Part shown: positions 8,273 through 16,627 of the stretch, piece by piece | Numbering within the stretch: position 1 is the stretch's first letter | Layout of the letters: every line of letters begins with the position of its first letter | Source: Synechococcus sp. MVIR-18-1 | GTDB taxonomy: Bacteria; Cyanobacteriota; Cyanobacteriia; PCC-6307; Cyanobiaceae | Assembly: GCF_014279835.1 (NCBI RefSeq) | Contig: NZ_CP047942.1 | Coordinates: 1,550,001-1,614,000, forward strand | Direction: 5' to 3' | Length of the DNA: 64,000 bases | Program-made: the position numbers and the translations under genes | The notes under the pieces: generated by a model | Seen by the model: the letters and a program-made list of their open reading frames with translations, nothing else | What the model was told of the DNA's origin: nothing | Database searches by the model: none

Positions 8273-8950
8273 CTAGGAATCAATACTCAATAATGCTTCG
8301 GGAAGAGCGATCAGTGGGCGAGAGGCACTGCTTGTCACTTCAAGAATCTTCCCGATCGAAGCCGGAGTATTCAATGCCTCCACGCAGCAACGGGCAACAA
8401 GACGCCTTGGAATGGAATCCTTCTCCTGCTGATTAGGACCTGTCCAATACACCCCCTCTTCCTCCAGTGATTGCTCTCTTTCACTGAGACCACCTGGCCT
8501 AATGACCGTCCAATCCAGCCCGCTGTTCTCCAGAGCCTGCTCCCCAATTCGTTTCCAGACAAGAATCAGACCAAACAAGTTCAGGGGGTGACGCCACCGC
8601 CCCGCACATAAAGAACTCACGAGAATCACCCTAGACACTCCAACTCTCAAACAACTCTCCACTTGAGAACGTACTCCCCAAGCGTCAACTCGCATCGGAC
8701 CTAACAAATCAATCGAAGGCCTGGCACCCGTTGCAATCACTAAGGCATCCACACCCTTTAAGGCTGCATCCAAAGCGCTTGGGTCTTGCAAGCTGATCCG
8801 AACTTGCTCAGCCTTGCTAAGGGTTTCGGGAATCACCGACTCAGACCTCAGCAACAAACGCGGACAGTCTCCATAAGCCATCAACTCCTCAGCAATCCGA
8901 AACCCTGTTTTTCCAGAGGCTCCAGTAATCGCAATTGTTCGCTGACTCAT
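8273..8950 (-). CDS. Atypical short-chain dehydrogenase, NAD(P)-binding
   Basis: This is a 225-residue single-domain Rossmann protein of the NmrA-like atypical SDR group. The nucleotide-binding motif TGASGKTGFRIAEEL is at residues 9-23, with ALVIATGARPS about residue 70 and a long conserved WTVIRPGGLSE segment around residue 145. No Tyr-x3-Lys catalytic pair is evident, so it may be a redox sensor or use another mechanism. Homologs in cyanobacteria and plants include proteins acting in chloroplast or photosystem assembly, but no specific role can be assigned. The ATG is at 8950, divergent from the small secreted gene at 9055. Confidence 0.85.
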   Translation of the reverse strand: MSQRTIAITGASGKTGFRIAEELMAYGDCPRLLLRSESVIPETLSKAEQVRISLQDPSALDAALKGVDALVIATGARPSIDLLGPMRVDAWGVRSQVESCLRVGVSRVILVSSLCAGRWRHPLNLFGLILVWKRIGEQALENSGLDWTVIRPGGLSEREQSLEEEGVYWTGPNQQEKDSIPRRLVARCCVEALNTPASIGKILEVTSSASRPLIALPEALLSIDS

Positions 8951-9054
8951 GAGAAGGTGTTATTGCAATAATTCTAAAATTGATGATAAGGGAGATCTAA
9001 GGTAAAGCGCACAGCAACGCATCAACATCAACGTCAAAACTGACGCATCAAACC

Positions 9055-9321
9055 ATGAGAATCTCAATAGCTGCAGCAATTCTGGCCCTTATGAGCTTGC
9101 AAGCAGGCAAAAGCCAAGCGACAACAGAATGCGAGCTACTCACAAGAATCATGAATAGCCTTGGCTCAAGAATGAGCATCAATCGCTACATCATTTCTAG
9201 CAAGGGAGATAGTGAAGCCGCAAAAAAAGCTAGCGATGAGCTATCAGAACAAAACAAAAGCTATCGCAAAGCAAAATCACAATATAAAAAAGCAAACTGC
9301 AAGAGTGTGTGGGACAAATAA
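9055..9321 (+). CDS. Small secreted dicysteine helical protein
   Basis: This is an 88-residue predicted periplasmic protein without a recognised family. It starts with a signal peptide (MRISIAAAILALMSLQAG, then SQATTEC). The mature part is about 65 residues, rich in lysine, serine and alanine, probably one or two helices, with one cysteine near each end that could be joined. The ATG at 9055 is the only sensible start. It ends just before a terminator that belongs to the opposite strand. The architecture is like that of 314-664, though I see no convincing sequence identity. Confidence 0.7.
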   Translation: MRISIAAAILALMSLQAGKSQATTECELLTRIMNSLGSRMSINRYIISSKGDSEAAKKASDELSEQNKSYRKAKSQYKKANCKSVWDK

Positions 9322-9342
9322 GGTAAGGTTAAGGTCATTCTG

Positions 9343-9384
9343 AATACTCAAAATAAAAGCCCGATTGCAATTAAGCAACCGGGC
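9343..9384 (-). terminator. Intrinsic terminator of the DUF4278 gene
   Basis: On the minus strand the sequence GCCCGGTTGC, a six-base loop, GCAATCGGGC (one mismatch) is followed by TTTTATTTT. The stem occupies 9359-9384 and lies about 40 bases beyond the stop of the minus-strand gene at 9426. Confidence 0.7.
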
Positions 9385-9425
9385 AACAAACTCAATCACC
9401 GAAAATGATGACTATGGGAGCTTAG

Positions 9426-9602
9426 TTACTTGGAGTAACGAACGCCTCGGTAGCTCAAAACTGGATGTTGTTGCATTTCAGCTCTGACCTTTTCACGGCA
9501 AGTGTTGTAGTGCTCGTGGCGATAGGTGAGCTCCACACAGGTTTTAGCCGCAGAGGGCTGATGGGCTGCGTAGGACTGACCTCTGTACAGAAGAGTTCTC
9601 AT
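9426..9602 (-). CDS. DUF4278 family small protein
   Basis: This is a 58-residue protein matching DUF4278, a small cyanobacterial family of unknown function that begins with a M-x-L-x-Y-R-G-x-x-Y pattern; here it is MRTLLYRGQSY. A second copy of the YRG signature (LSYRGVRYSK) closes the protein, so the sequence is nearly symmetric around a basic middle with two cysteines. The start at 9602 is supported by GGAGAA six bases upstream; the frame can be read to 9758 but the added residues are not protein-like. It has its own terminator downstream. No operon partner is evident. Confidence 0.8.
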   Translation of the reverse strand: MRTLLYRGQSYAAHQPSAAKTCVELTYRHEHYNTCREKVRAEMQQHPVLSYRGVRYSK

Positions 9603-9764
9603 GATGTTCTCCGAGAAAACCCAAGTCCCCGTTCCTTGGCTTGGGCTGGTCTGCGCCTCGTAAAAACGAGGTGAACGATGCAATGCGTAGCTGTTGCTAC
9701 TGCACAAACATAGGGATTGGTCAAGGAGATCGGCGTTCATCACGATACAAAGACACAAATCAGG

Positions 9765-10487
9765 TCAAAGGAAACCATTGGGATGGGTGTGCTCCACGTC
9801 CACCACATGACCGTCACCATTCACACGGCAAAGCCAGGGCGCCTTTGTACGAGGAACATTGACGCGTACTGAAAATCCTCCCTTATACGATTCAGTCCCA
9901 ACGATCTGGAGGGAATCACGCCTTCGCCCAACCTGATTCGATACCGCGCGAAGACAGGTTGACTCTGCATGCTGGCGCTGATTTCCCCCGCCATGACCAG
10001 AGTGACCTTGAATCAAACTTCCGATCAAAGCTCCAGCAAACGCTCCAATTGCAGACCCCGTACTCGTTGAAGAAGAATTGTCATAGCGAGGACTCGGATC
10101 ATGCGCGGTTTCTAGACGAACAGCAAGGCGTTGCGCTTGACCTCTGTCGTTCCATGCAAAAACATTGCTATTGCCGCCATCACGAAATTGCGCGTTGTGC
10201 AAGCCAGAGGATGTTTCAATTTGCAGAGCCTCCTTGGAAGGTCCGCGAAAGCGATAGGTGGAGCCATTGTCAAGCTTGATCACCAACACAGTGTTGCCAG
10301 CATTGACCTTTTGTTGACTTACGCAATGCCCCTGAAAGGCAACAGCACCACCACTCATCAATCGGCACACTCCCTGTGCACGAGCAATCGTTTTTGCAGA
10401 GACCATTGCAGGACCCGCAAACAATTGCAGGGATGAAATCGTGACTACCCCAGACACCACAACACCAACACGAACCAAATGCTTCAT
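9765..10487 (-). CDS. Secreted protein with glycine-zipper segment
   Basis: This is a 240-residue predicted secreted or envelope protein. The start at 10487 (MKHLVRVG) gives a standard signal peptide ending near AMVSA; the longer frame to 10541 puts extra polar residues in front and is less likely. The N-terminal half looks beta-rich and may resemble an RNA- or ligand-binding barrel, but no family is recognised. Around residues 140-170 a glycine-alanine helix (GSAIGAFAGALIGSLIQGH) has the spacing of glycine zippers found in outer-membrane-associated proteins. The C-terminal part has paired cysteines and ends near HTHPNGF. It is divergent from the lipoprotein gene at 10744. Confidence 0.7.
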   Translation of the reverse strand: MKHLVRVGVVVSGVVTISSLQLFAGPAMVSAKTIARAQGVCRLMSGGAVAFQGHCVSQQKVNAGNTVLVIKLDNGSTYRFRGPSKEALQIETSSGLHNAQFRDGGNSNVFAWNDRGQAQRLAVRLETAHDPSPRYDNSSSTSTGSAIGAFAGALIGSLIQGHSGHGGGNQRQHAESTCLRAVSNQVGRRRDSLQIVGTESYKGGFSVRVNVPRTKAPWLCRVNGDGHVVDVEHTHPNGFL

Positions 10488-10743
10488 ATCACTAAAAAAG
10501 AACACCACTTCTTGGTAGCAAGACCTCTCGTTCATAGCCAAAAAACCGACATGAACCGAAGCCGATTATTTAGCAGGTGATCATGCAATACTTAGGTTCA
10601 AAACAGCTAGTCCTAAAAAGTCTCAAAAGGTAATGCATGGCTTACAAAGGAGCAAATCATCAAAACTTACCAAAAAACAAGCACAAAAGCCTAACTATAA
10701 AAAGTTTTTTAGGTCAAAGCACAGAGAAACTAACAGCAAAGCC

Positions 10744-11337
10744 ATGCATTACAAAGCAACCCTTCACATCATCAAAGGCTTGTTCTTAGCAGCTCCCTTG
10801 CTGTTGATCATGAGCTGCGAGCCAGGAATTTCCGCAAAGCAGTCCGCAAGCAAAGATGAAATCAAACGAAGCAATACGCAAAAACCACACAATCTTGATT
10901 CTGGCCAAACAGGTCCAAATCCAGCCCTTCTTCAGAGTCATCACGATAGCTTTTCGCTCAAAGCAAGGCGTCTATCCAGCACAGGCGCAGCCAACAATGG
11001 CCAATGGCTGGTCGAATTATTTCGAGGAAGCGAACGCCTTGCCCGCTGGCCTGCCATCAGCGGATACAACACGAAGCCAACGGCTGATCGACGCTGGAGT
11101 CCAGGAAATGGAGCAGCTCTACCAATTGGAGATTATCTGCTGGGGCAGCCCGAGCCATGGGGAACAGACATCTGGTTGAACCTACAGCCACAATTCAAAA
11201 CAGACCGAAGCGGACTCGGTATCCATCATTGCAACCCAGGTAGTGGATGCTTATGCATTCCTAGTCGCAATGACCTTGAAGCGATTGCCGCGTGGGTAAA
11301 AGCCACTGGGATCGATAAGTTAACCGTTCAGAATTGA
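10744..11337 (+). CDS. Putative lipoprotein with L,D-transpeptidase-like C-terminus
   Basis: From the ATG at 10744 the protein has 197 residues. The N-terminus has a hydrophobic core and a lipobox-like LLLIMSC, so it is probably a lipoprotein; the frame extends upstream to 10633 through a lysine-rich stretch that would spoil the signal. The C-terminal half contains P-x-G-x-Y near LPIGDYLLG and a terminal GIHHCNPGSGCLCIPS motif. This resembles the active site of YkuD or Tlde1-type (DUF2778) L,D-transpeptidases, where His precedes S-x-G-C. If so, it would act on peptidoglycan cross-links in the periplasm. The motif is imperfect, so the assignment is tentative. It stands alone. Confidence 0.62.
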   Translation: MHYKATLHIIKGLFLAAPLLLIMSCEPGISAKQSASKDEIKRSNTQKPHNLDSGQTGPNPALLQSHHDSFSLKARRLSSTGAANNGQWLVELFRGSERLARWPAISGYNTKPTADRRWSPGNGAALPIGDYLLGQPEPWGTDIWLNLQPQFKTDRSGLGIHHCNPGSGCLCIPSRNDLEAIAAWVKATGIDKLTVQN

Positions 11338-11460
11338 GAAAAACTATAATTATAGATTCCATAGACTAATAATACAAATCTTTTTCCGCCCGCAAGCAAG
11401 GGTTAAAATTATTAACCGAAAAGACTAGATCAAAAGAGCATATTAAACTAATATACAGTT

Positions 11461-11667
11461 TCAATGAAGTTCATAGTAAAGACAGATTGCAACCATTGTA
11501 AGAACGATTCCCTTTAGAAAGGAAAGCCATAAGAGTTGATACGTTGAGAGGCCAAACTTTCTAATTAATCCATTCAAAATAGACTTATGAAATGCAACAA
11601 TTCGGCCATTTCCTGCTGTATTGAATTGCTGAAGACTTTTAACTCCAGTTTCTGCTAGCTTGGCCAA
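11461..11667 (-). CDS. Possible small membrane protein
   Basis: This is a 68-residue frame with a TTG start, in an AT-rich intergenic region. The C-terminal half (YQLLWLSFLKGIVLTMVAIC) is a convincing single transmembrane helix, and the N-terminal half is polar. No family is recognised and no strong ribosome-binding site is seen. The composition and length make it plausible but unproven. The remaining bases of the 11338-11876 gap hold no other feature that I can support. Confidence 0.35.
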   Translation of the reverse strand: MAKLAETGVKSLQQFNTAGNGRIVAFHKSILNGLIRKFGLSTYQLLWLSFLKGIVLTMVAICLYYELH

Positions 11668-11876
11668 TGTACCGATTCAATTCACTTGATTGTAGACTCA
11701 AACAGACTCCCCAGAGCATTGACTGTCTTACAATCGAAACAATTTATTTTCACAGCGGAATCTCACGACTTATACTCTTAAGAGTCAAAATAGTTTGATA
11801 AGTCACCAACGCTGAAAACTCACAATTGATGAGCCAGAATCAGAACTTTTTAAAAACAAATCGCTAGGCCTCAACC

Positions 11877-12092
11877 ATGAGCTGGACTGTTGCTAAATCC
11901 TGGACAAGCGTTACGCCCCAGAAGGGCTTCCGCCATTTTCGCCTAATCCTTCAGGGAGGGAAAGGACAATCCCGATGGGTGGAATTAGAAGCAGTGCTTG
12001 ATTCAAGCGTTCGTCTACGCATCCACTGGAACGAACTCAAGAACCAAGAGCTTTGGACCAGCGGTTGGCAACAGCTTCCACCAGACGAGTGA
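11877..12092 (+). CDS. TIGR02450 family Trp-rich protein
   Basis: This is a 71-residue protein matching the TIGR02450 tryptophan-rich family of unknown function, found in cyanobacteria and some proteobacteria. Recognisable parts are the start with KSWTSVTPQKGFRHFRL, the central WVELEAVLD and the end WNELKNQELWTSGWQQL. It is preceded by an AT-rich region of about 200 bases that may hold its promoter. The methyltransferase gene follows after 47 bases on the same strand. Confidence 0.8.
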   Translation: MSWTVAKSWTSVTPQKGFRHFRLILQGGKGQSRWVELEAVLDSSVRLRIHWNELKNQELWTSGWQQLPPDE

Positions 12093-12139
12093 GGGCTTCG
12101 AACTCGCAGGGCAGCCAACAAACTCGCCAAAATACATCG

Positions 12140-12793
12140 ATGGCAGTTCAAATTCTCACTGAAGACCAGCGATACAAGCTCGACCGCGAGCCTGATCGCG
12201 TTTTTTATTCAGAACCACGCTTCGTCCAGCATTTAGATGAAGGCTTTAGGACACGTCTCACCAGCTTTTACAGAGAGCACATTCCATCTGGAGCTGTTGT
12301 GCTTGATCTGGGATCGTCTTGGGTGAGTCACCTACCAGAAGACATTCATTACGAGCGCGTAATCGGCCATGGCATGAACGAGGCAGAACTCGTGGCCAAC
12401 CCAAGACTCGACAGCCACTACGTTCAAGACATGAATCTGGAGCCCACGATCCCCCTAAAGGATGCATCCGTTGATGTCTGCCTGGCCGTTGCTGCTTGGC
12501 AGTACTGGACACAACCAGAAAATGTCGCGTCAGAGATGCTCCGAGTCACGAGACCCAATGGAACAGCAATCGTTGCATTCTCGAATCGGATGTTTTTTAC
12601 GAAAGCACCACAGGTTTGGACAGATAACGACGACAAACAGCATCTCGACTACGTGGGCACAGTGCTGCAAGCCAATGGTTGGTCTGACGTACGCGTGTTT
12701 GCGGAAGAAACAAAAGCCGCTGGTTTGATGGGAATAGTTGGCGGGAAAGGTGATCCATTTTTTGCAGTTGTTGCGCGCAAAAGTATCGGTTAA
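12140..12793 (+). CDS. SAM-dependent methyltransferase
   Basis: This is a 217-residue class I methyltransferase of the Methyltransf_11 kind. Motif I is visible as VVLDLGSSWVSHLPE at about residues 50-64. The post-motif acidic region and the ASVDVCLAVAAWQYW segment around residue 115 match motif IV, followed by RVTRPNGTAIVAFSNR. Substrate is unknown; cyanobacterial homologs are annotated only as methyltransferases. The ATG at 12140 is preferred because the TTG at 12053 lies inside the TIGR02450 gene. The 250 bases after the gene are AT-rich and hold nothing I can name. Confidence 0.85.
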   Translation: MAVQILTEDQRYKLDREPDRVFYSEPRFVQHLDEGFRTRLTSFYREHIPSGAVVLDLGSSWVSHLPEDIHYERVIGHGMNEAELVANPRLDSHYVQDMNLEPTIPLKDASVDVCLAVAAWQYWTQPENVASEMLRVTRPNGTAIVAFSNRMFFTKAPQVWTDNDDKQHLDYVGTVLQANGWSDVRVFAEETKAAGLMGIVGGKGDPFFAVVARKSIG

Positions 12794-13042
12794 TTATCAT
12801 TTAAACCACCAACTCAAGAGAAATCAATAATTAATTAACTTTGCGCATAAAGACAGCGCTGGAGTTAAATAAGGTTTTTGATGTTTGCCCCATGATTAGA
12901 CATTAAAAGCATAATTGAAGAGCCAACAGCTACAATCTTATGTAATCAAGGATTAAGCCATTTATGCATTTCCTTTCCTGACACATACAAGTATTTTTAC
13001 CGTTAAAAATTAATCTTTCTGAGTTTTCTATCAACTAACTCC

Positions 13043-14605
13043 CTAAAGATCTAGTGAGCGAAGCAAGTCCTTCTGAGCCCTGCGACCTGTGATCGCATGC
13101 GCTGCCATAGCACCACTCGCAGCAACGGGTGGAATACCAATTCCAGGAAAACAACTCGATCCACATTGCAGCAATCCCTGAACGGGAGTGGTGACCCCAG
13201 GAAACAGCCCCTTGGCTGCTGACATTGCAGGGCCATAGCTCCCCTGATCCGTGGATAGGTAATGACGGTGAGTGATAGGGGTCCCCTCCATCACCACTTG
13301 GCAACGACTGCGCAGATCGGGAATGCGTTGCTCCAACACATCCCAAAACACCTGACAGCGTTGTCCACGTTTCTCCCGATAGGCCGCAGTTCCCCGCTGG
13401 AGATCCGCCCATTCTGACCAGGGCTCATTGGCCGGGGTATAGGCGTGGAGCACATGATGTCCCTCCGGTGCCATCGAGGGATCGAGCACAGATGGAATCG
13501 ACACCACCACAGCATTGCGATCAGCGTCGATCCCACGTTCCCAGTCTCCGACCCAAACGGTATGAATCGGTAGGTCCTCAAGACCACTCGCATCAAATCC
13601 CAGATGAAGATGCAAAAAAGAACGACAACGAGGAGTAGACAGCCTGTCCTGTCTCCAAGCCTTCGCAGCCGTCTCTGGCAAAAGAGCCGCTGTACCCCAG
13701 GCATCCGCATTGCTCACCACAACGTCGGCATAAAGCGTCTCGCCATTGCTGAGTTCCACGCCAATGGCCCGGTCACCATCGAGTAACACCTGATGAACCC
13801 TTGCGCCAAGCCTCAAGCTGCCGCCATGAGCCTCAAGGCCACGCACGAGTGCATCAACCACGGCCGCACTGCCTCCTTTCGGAAAATCAAGGCAAGATTG
13901 AGGGTCAAACCACTCACCAAACAAGGTGGCCATCGCGGCTGCGTTGGTATCAGCCATCGGCATACCGCTGATCAAAAAACAGAGCAAATCCACCCAATGA
14001 CGCAGGAATGGATCCTGCAAGTGACGGTCCACTAGAGGTCCGAATGCACCACTTAAATGGCGGATGGCTGGAAGATGCTGCACCAGGCGTCCACTCCGTC
14101 TCAACAGAGGACCAATCCCATCAACGGATGCTGGCAATGCCAGCAACGGCAAGGCATCTGCGGCGGCTGCGATCGGCTGCAGCACCTCTGTAAAACGCTG
14201 CCACTCAGCCACAGCCTCAGGTCCACGCAGCCTTTGCACCACGCGTTCAAAGCCATCGCCTCCCACCCCAACACGGAGATGGCCTTCCGGAAACAAGACA
14301 TCCCAATCCTTGTAACTCACCACATCCAAGGGCTGATCCAAGGCACGCAGGATCTGGGCGAGCGGGTTACTGCTTGGCCACCGCGACAACCCACTCCATA
14401 GGGATGGACCAGATTCAAAGCGATAGCCCTGGCGTTCAAAGCCATGAGCAGCCCCGCCTGGCTGACTATGAGCTTCAAGAACCAAAACCTCCTTACCAGC
14501 TCGAGCAGTGAGTCCGGCACAGCACAAGCCGCCAATCCCACTGCCGATCACGATCACCTCAGTGCTTTTTGGCATCAATGACTTATGGGTCTTGATTTGG
14601 GTCAT
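13043..14605 (-). CDS. CrtISO-like FAD oxidoreductase (carotenoid isomerase/desaturase family)
   Basis: This is a 520-residue flavoprotein of the phytoene desaturase/carotenoid isomerase superfamily. The FAD-binding loop VIGSGIGGLCCAGL is at about residues 19-32, followed by LEAHSQPGGAAHGFERQGYRFESG, which is very close to the CrtISO signature. The C-terminal FAD contact lies in CGSSCFPGIGIPPVAASGAMAA. True CrtISO converts poly-cis lycopene to the all-trans form at the membrane. Divergence elsewhere means this may be a paralog acting on another carotenoid or retinoid. Start codons at 14605 and 14575 are both in frame; the second begins just before the Rossmann strand. It is divergent from the SIMPL gene with about 55 bases between starts. 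Confidence 0.83.
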   Translation of the reverse strand: MTQIKTHKSLMPKSTEVIVIGSGIGGLCCAGLTARAGKEVLVLEAHSQPGGAAHGFERQGYRFESGPSLWSGLSRWPSSNPLAQILRALDQPLDVVSYKDWDVLFPEGHLRVGVGGDGFERVVQRLRGPEAVAEWQRFTEVLQPIAAAADALPLLALPASVDGIGPLLRRSGRLVQHLPAIRHLSGAFGPLVDRHLQDPFLRHWVDLLCFLISGMPMADTNAAAMATLFGEWFDPQSCLDFPKGGSAAVVDALVRGLEAHGGSLRLGARVHQVLLDGDRAIGVELSNGETLYADVVVSNADAWGTAALLPETAAKAWRQDRLSTPRCRSFLHLHLGFDASGLEDLPIHTVWVGDWERGIDADRNAVVVSIPSVLDPSMAPEGHHVLHAYTPANEPWSEWADLQRGTAAYREKRGQRCQVFWDVLEQRIPDLRSRCQVVMEGTPITHRHYLSTDQGSYGPAMSAAKGLFPGVTTPVQGLLQCGSSCFPGIGIPPVAASGAMAAHAITGRRAQKDLLRSLDL

Positions 14606-14660
14606 AGCCAGTCACAGTTGTGATCGCGAAAAACACATCCCAATCCACAGATCGGTTGGA

Positions 14661-15443
14661 ATGGTTGAAAGTCCAAAGTCCGTGCCAGAACAATCGTCCC
14701 CAGGTCCGAACCGGCTTTCACTATGGCGTCGAACGCCTCCTCTGGTGTTGCCGATGCTGGTGCTGAGCTGCGGTCTTGTTGTGGCTGGAGCTGTTGCCGT
14801 GAAAGGGATTCGAACCGCAACAGACACCGTGACCGTGACCGGTGCCAGCACCGAAAGGCTTCGTAGCGATTATGCAGATTGGACCGTGACCGTGAGTGGC
14901 AACGGTCTAAGCCAGCAGCAGGCCTATCAAAATCTGCAACCTGATTTGAAGCGGACGCTCGCTTTTCTGCAAGATGCGGGCATCCCCGAAAACAGCACCC
15001 AACTCACCGTTTTACGGACTGATCGCAACGACATTCGCAACCGTGTTACCGGGATGCTGACCAACACAGAGTGGACAGCACGTCAGTCCATCCACGTTGG
15101 CAGCTCAGATGTGGCCTTAATCCGTAAGGCATCAAACACCATTAGCAACCTGATTGGCGACGGAGTGTCGTTAGCAATTCAGCCACCGGCTTATACCTAC
15201 ACAAAGCTGGCTGAAAAACGCGTCGACATGCTTGCCAAAGCAACTGCCGATGCTCGAGATCGAGCGATTGCGATCGCAGGTCAGGCTGGCTCCGGTATTG
15301 GAGCCATTACCAATGCAGACACAGGCACCTTCCAAATCACCGTGCCGAACTCCACAAAAATGGGGAGCTATGGCTCCTATGACACCAGCACCATCGACAA
15401 AGACATCACCGCGGTGATGGGAGTGACCTTCAGAGTGCAGTGA
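14661..15443 (+). CDS. SIMPL (DUF541) domain envelope protein
   Basis: This is a 260-residue protein with one N-terminal transmembrane segment (LVLPMLVLSCGLVVAGAVAV, about residues 27-46) and a periplasmic SIMPL/DUF541 domain. The domain is recognised by VTVTGASTERLRSDYADWTV, the middle ITVL-like strand and the ARDRAIAIAGQAGSGIG helix with the C-terminal VMGVTFRVQ strand. SIMPL proteins are poorly characterised envelope factors; E. coli YggE affects oxidative stress tolerance. The ATG at 14661 is chosen since the longer frame begins in the divergent gene. The stop overlaps the GTG start of the rhomboid gene, so the two are translationally coupled. Confidence 0.87.
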   Translation: MVESPKSVPEQSSPGPNRLSLWRRTPPLVLPMLVLSCGLVVAGAVAVKGIRTATDTVTVTGASTERLRSDYADWTVTVSGNGLSQQQAYQNLQPDLKRTLAFLQDAGIPENSTQLTVLRTDRNDIRNRVTGMLTNTEWTARQSIHVGSSDVALIRKASNTISNLIGDGVSLAIQPPAYTYTKLAEKRVDMLAKATADARDRAIAIAGQAGSGIGAITNADTGTFQITVPNSTKMGSYGSYDTSTIDKDITAVMGVTFRVQ

Positions 15444-15976
15444 TCCTTCTTCCTTTGGTCCTATTAGGTCTGTCCTGGCTGCAGGAAGGCATCGATCAAC
15501 TCTTGCTAGGCGGACGATGGAATTTGGCCATGGGGCCTGGAACGCCTTGGTGGACCCTGCTCACCGCACCATTCAGCCATGGAGATCTAGGTCATCTCAT
15601 CGGCAACAGCATCGTTTTTTTACCCCTCAGCTATCTCGTGCTGTTGAAAAGCCTGCGCGGTTATGTGGCGGTTTGGATTGCCGTCATTCTTCTCGAAATT
15701 CCGCTCTGGATGTTTTGGCCTGTGGGCAGCCACGGACTCTCAGGAGTCGTCTATGGACTCCTTGGCTACCTCCTGCTCATTGGGTTCCTTGAACGCAGAC
15801 CGCTGGCCATCGCATTAAGCGTGATTGCCGTTGCCTTCTACGGAAGCGCCTTACCTGGATTGCTGCCCTGGGCCTCACCTGCAGGAGTGAGCTGGATTGG
15901 TCACGCGAGTGGATTCATCGCTGGGCTTTTGGCAGCTGGCGCTGTGTCACGTGAACCCCATCAACCGTCAGCCTGA
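15440..15976 (+). CDS. Rhomboid-family intramembrane serine protease
   Basis: This is a 178-residue polytopic membrane protein of the rhomboid family. The signatures are HGDLGHLIGN (His52 and Asn56), the nucleophile in GLSGVVYG (Ser101) and the catalytic histidine in WIGHASGFIAG (His155). All residues for proteolysis are therefore present, although the protein is at the short end for the family. The start is GTG, overlapping the SIMPL stop by four bases (GTGA), which points to coupled translation. A functional link between the two, such as SIMPL being a substrate or partner, is only suggested by this arrangement. The 3' end overlaps the convergent small membrane gene by 16 bases. Confidence 0.87.
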   Translation: MILLPLVLLGLSWLQEGIDQLLLGGRWNLAMGPGTPWWTLLTAPFSHGDLGHLIGNSIVFLPLSYLVLLKSLRGYVAVWIAVILLEIPLWMFWPVGSHGLSGVVYGLLGYLLLIGFLERRPLAIALSVIAVAFYGSALPGLLPWASPAGVSWIGHASGFIAGLLAAGAVSREPHQPSA

Positions 15977-16185
15977 TCCTCAGCTGATTTAAGAAAGCGA
16001 CCAGACAAGCGAACAGCCAAGACAGAACAAGCGGCTCCATAGCCGACAAATGTGGCCACTTGACCAAAAGATCCCATCTCATAGACCTCTCCGCCTAACA
16101 ACACCCAATCCACGAGTGATGAGGCGACACCCCACACAACAACCCAAATCGAAACATAGAGAATCCCCCTCACGGCGGTGTTCAC
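15961..16185 (-). CDS. Small two-helix membrane protein
   Basis: This is a 74-residue protein with two hydrophobic helices (ILYVSIWVVVWGVASSLVDWVLL and ATFVGYGAACSVLAVRL) and a charged C-terminus. The GTG start at 16185 has GGAG eight bases upstream, which supports it. No family is recognised. It ends inside the 3' end of the rhomboid gene on the other strand. The roughly 200 bases upstream, to 16399, hold no other feature I can support. Confidence 0.65.
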   Translation of the reverse strand: MNTAVRGILYVSIWVVVWGVASSLVDWVLLGGEVYEMGSFGQVATFVGYGAACSVLAVRLSGRFLKSAEDQADG

Positions 16186-16399
16186 GGCAGCTCCTTTTGA
16201 AAATGCTTGTTCAACTCGACGCTAGGGCAAGCGTCAATCCAAGTCTTTCAGTGCTGATCAATGGCCGATCAATTACCTGGTCACTGATTCCACTGATGGA
16301 GAGGTTTCTTTCAAAGCTTCTTGAAGCAACCTGACAATTAACCGTCACCTCGCTAGGACCTTTGGGTGATCACTTTGATAAAAGCAGAAAGGTCCTCTT

Positions 16400-16615
16400 A
16401 TGTCTGAAAACAATCAGCAGCAACCTGTTGTGATCAAGCAAGGAGGCGGCGGCACTGGCATTGGCCTGGTTCTAGCGGCGTTAATTCTTGGCGGTGCTCT
16501 GGTCTATGCCGTCACAATCTGGTCAAACACGCAGAAAAAAATGATCGAAGCGCCCAAAGAAGCGATCCAGAAAGGCGTGGACACCCTGAAAAAAGCCATT
16601 CAGCCTGGGTCTTAA
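16400..16615 (+). CDS. Small single-helix membrane protein
   Basis: This is a 71-residue protein with a polar, glutamine-rich N-terminus, a glycine-rich linker and one transmembrane helix (GIGLVLAALILGGALVYAVT), then a lysine-rich amphipathic tail. No family is recognised. The ATG is preceded by an AAAGG-type site. It stands alone, convergent with the hypothetical gene at 16628. Confidence 0.65.
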   Translation: MSENNQQQPVVIKQGGGGTGIGLVLAALILGGALVYAVTIWSNTQKKMIEAPKEAIQKGVDTLKKAIQPGS

Positions 16616-16627
16616 AGGCAGCCCCCT

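Noticed and set aside
16203-16334. 43-codon plus-strand frame (MLVQLDARASVNPSLSVLI...) upstream of the small membrane gene
   Set aside because: Plausible composition but no ribosome site or family, and it is simply the open end of a longer frame antisense to the 15961-16185 gene.
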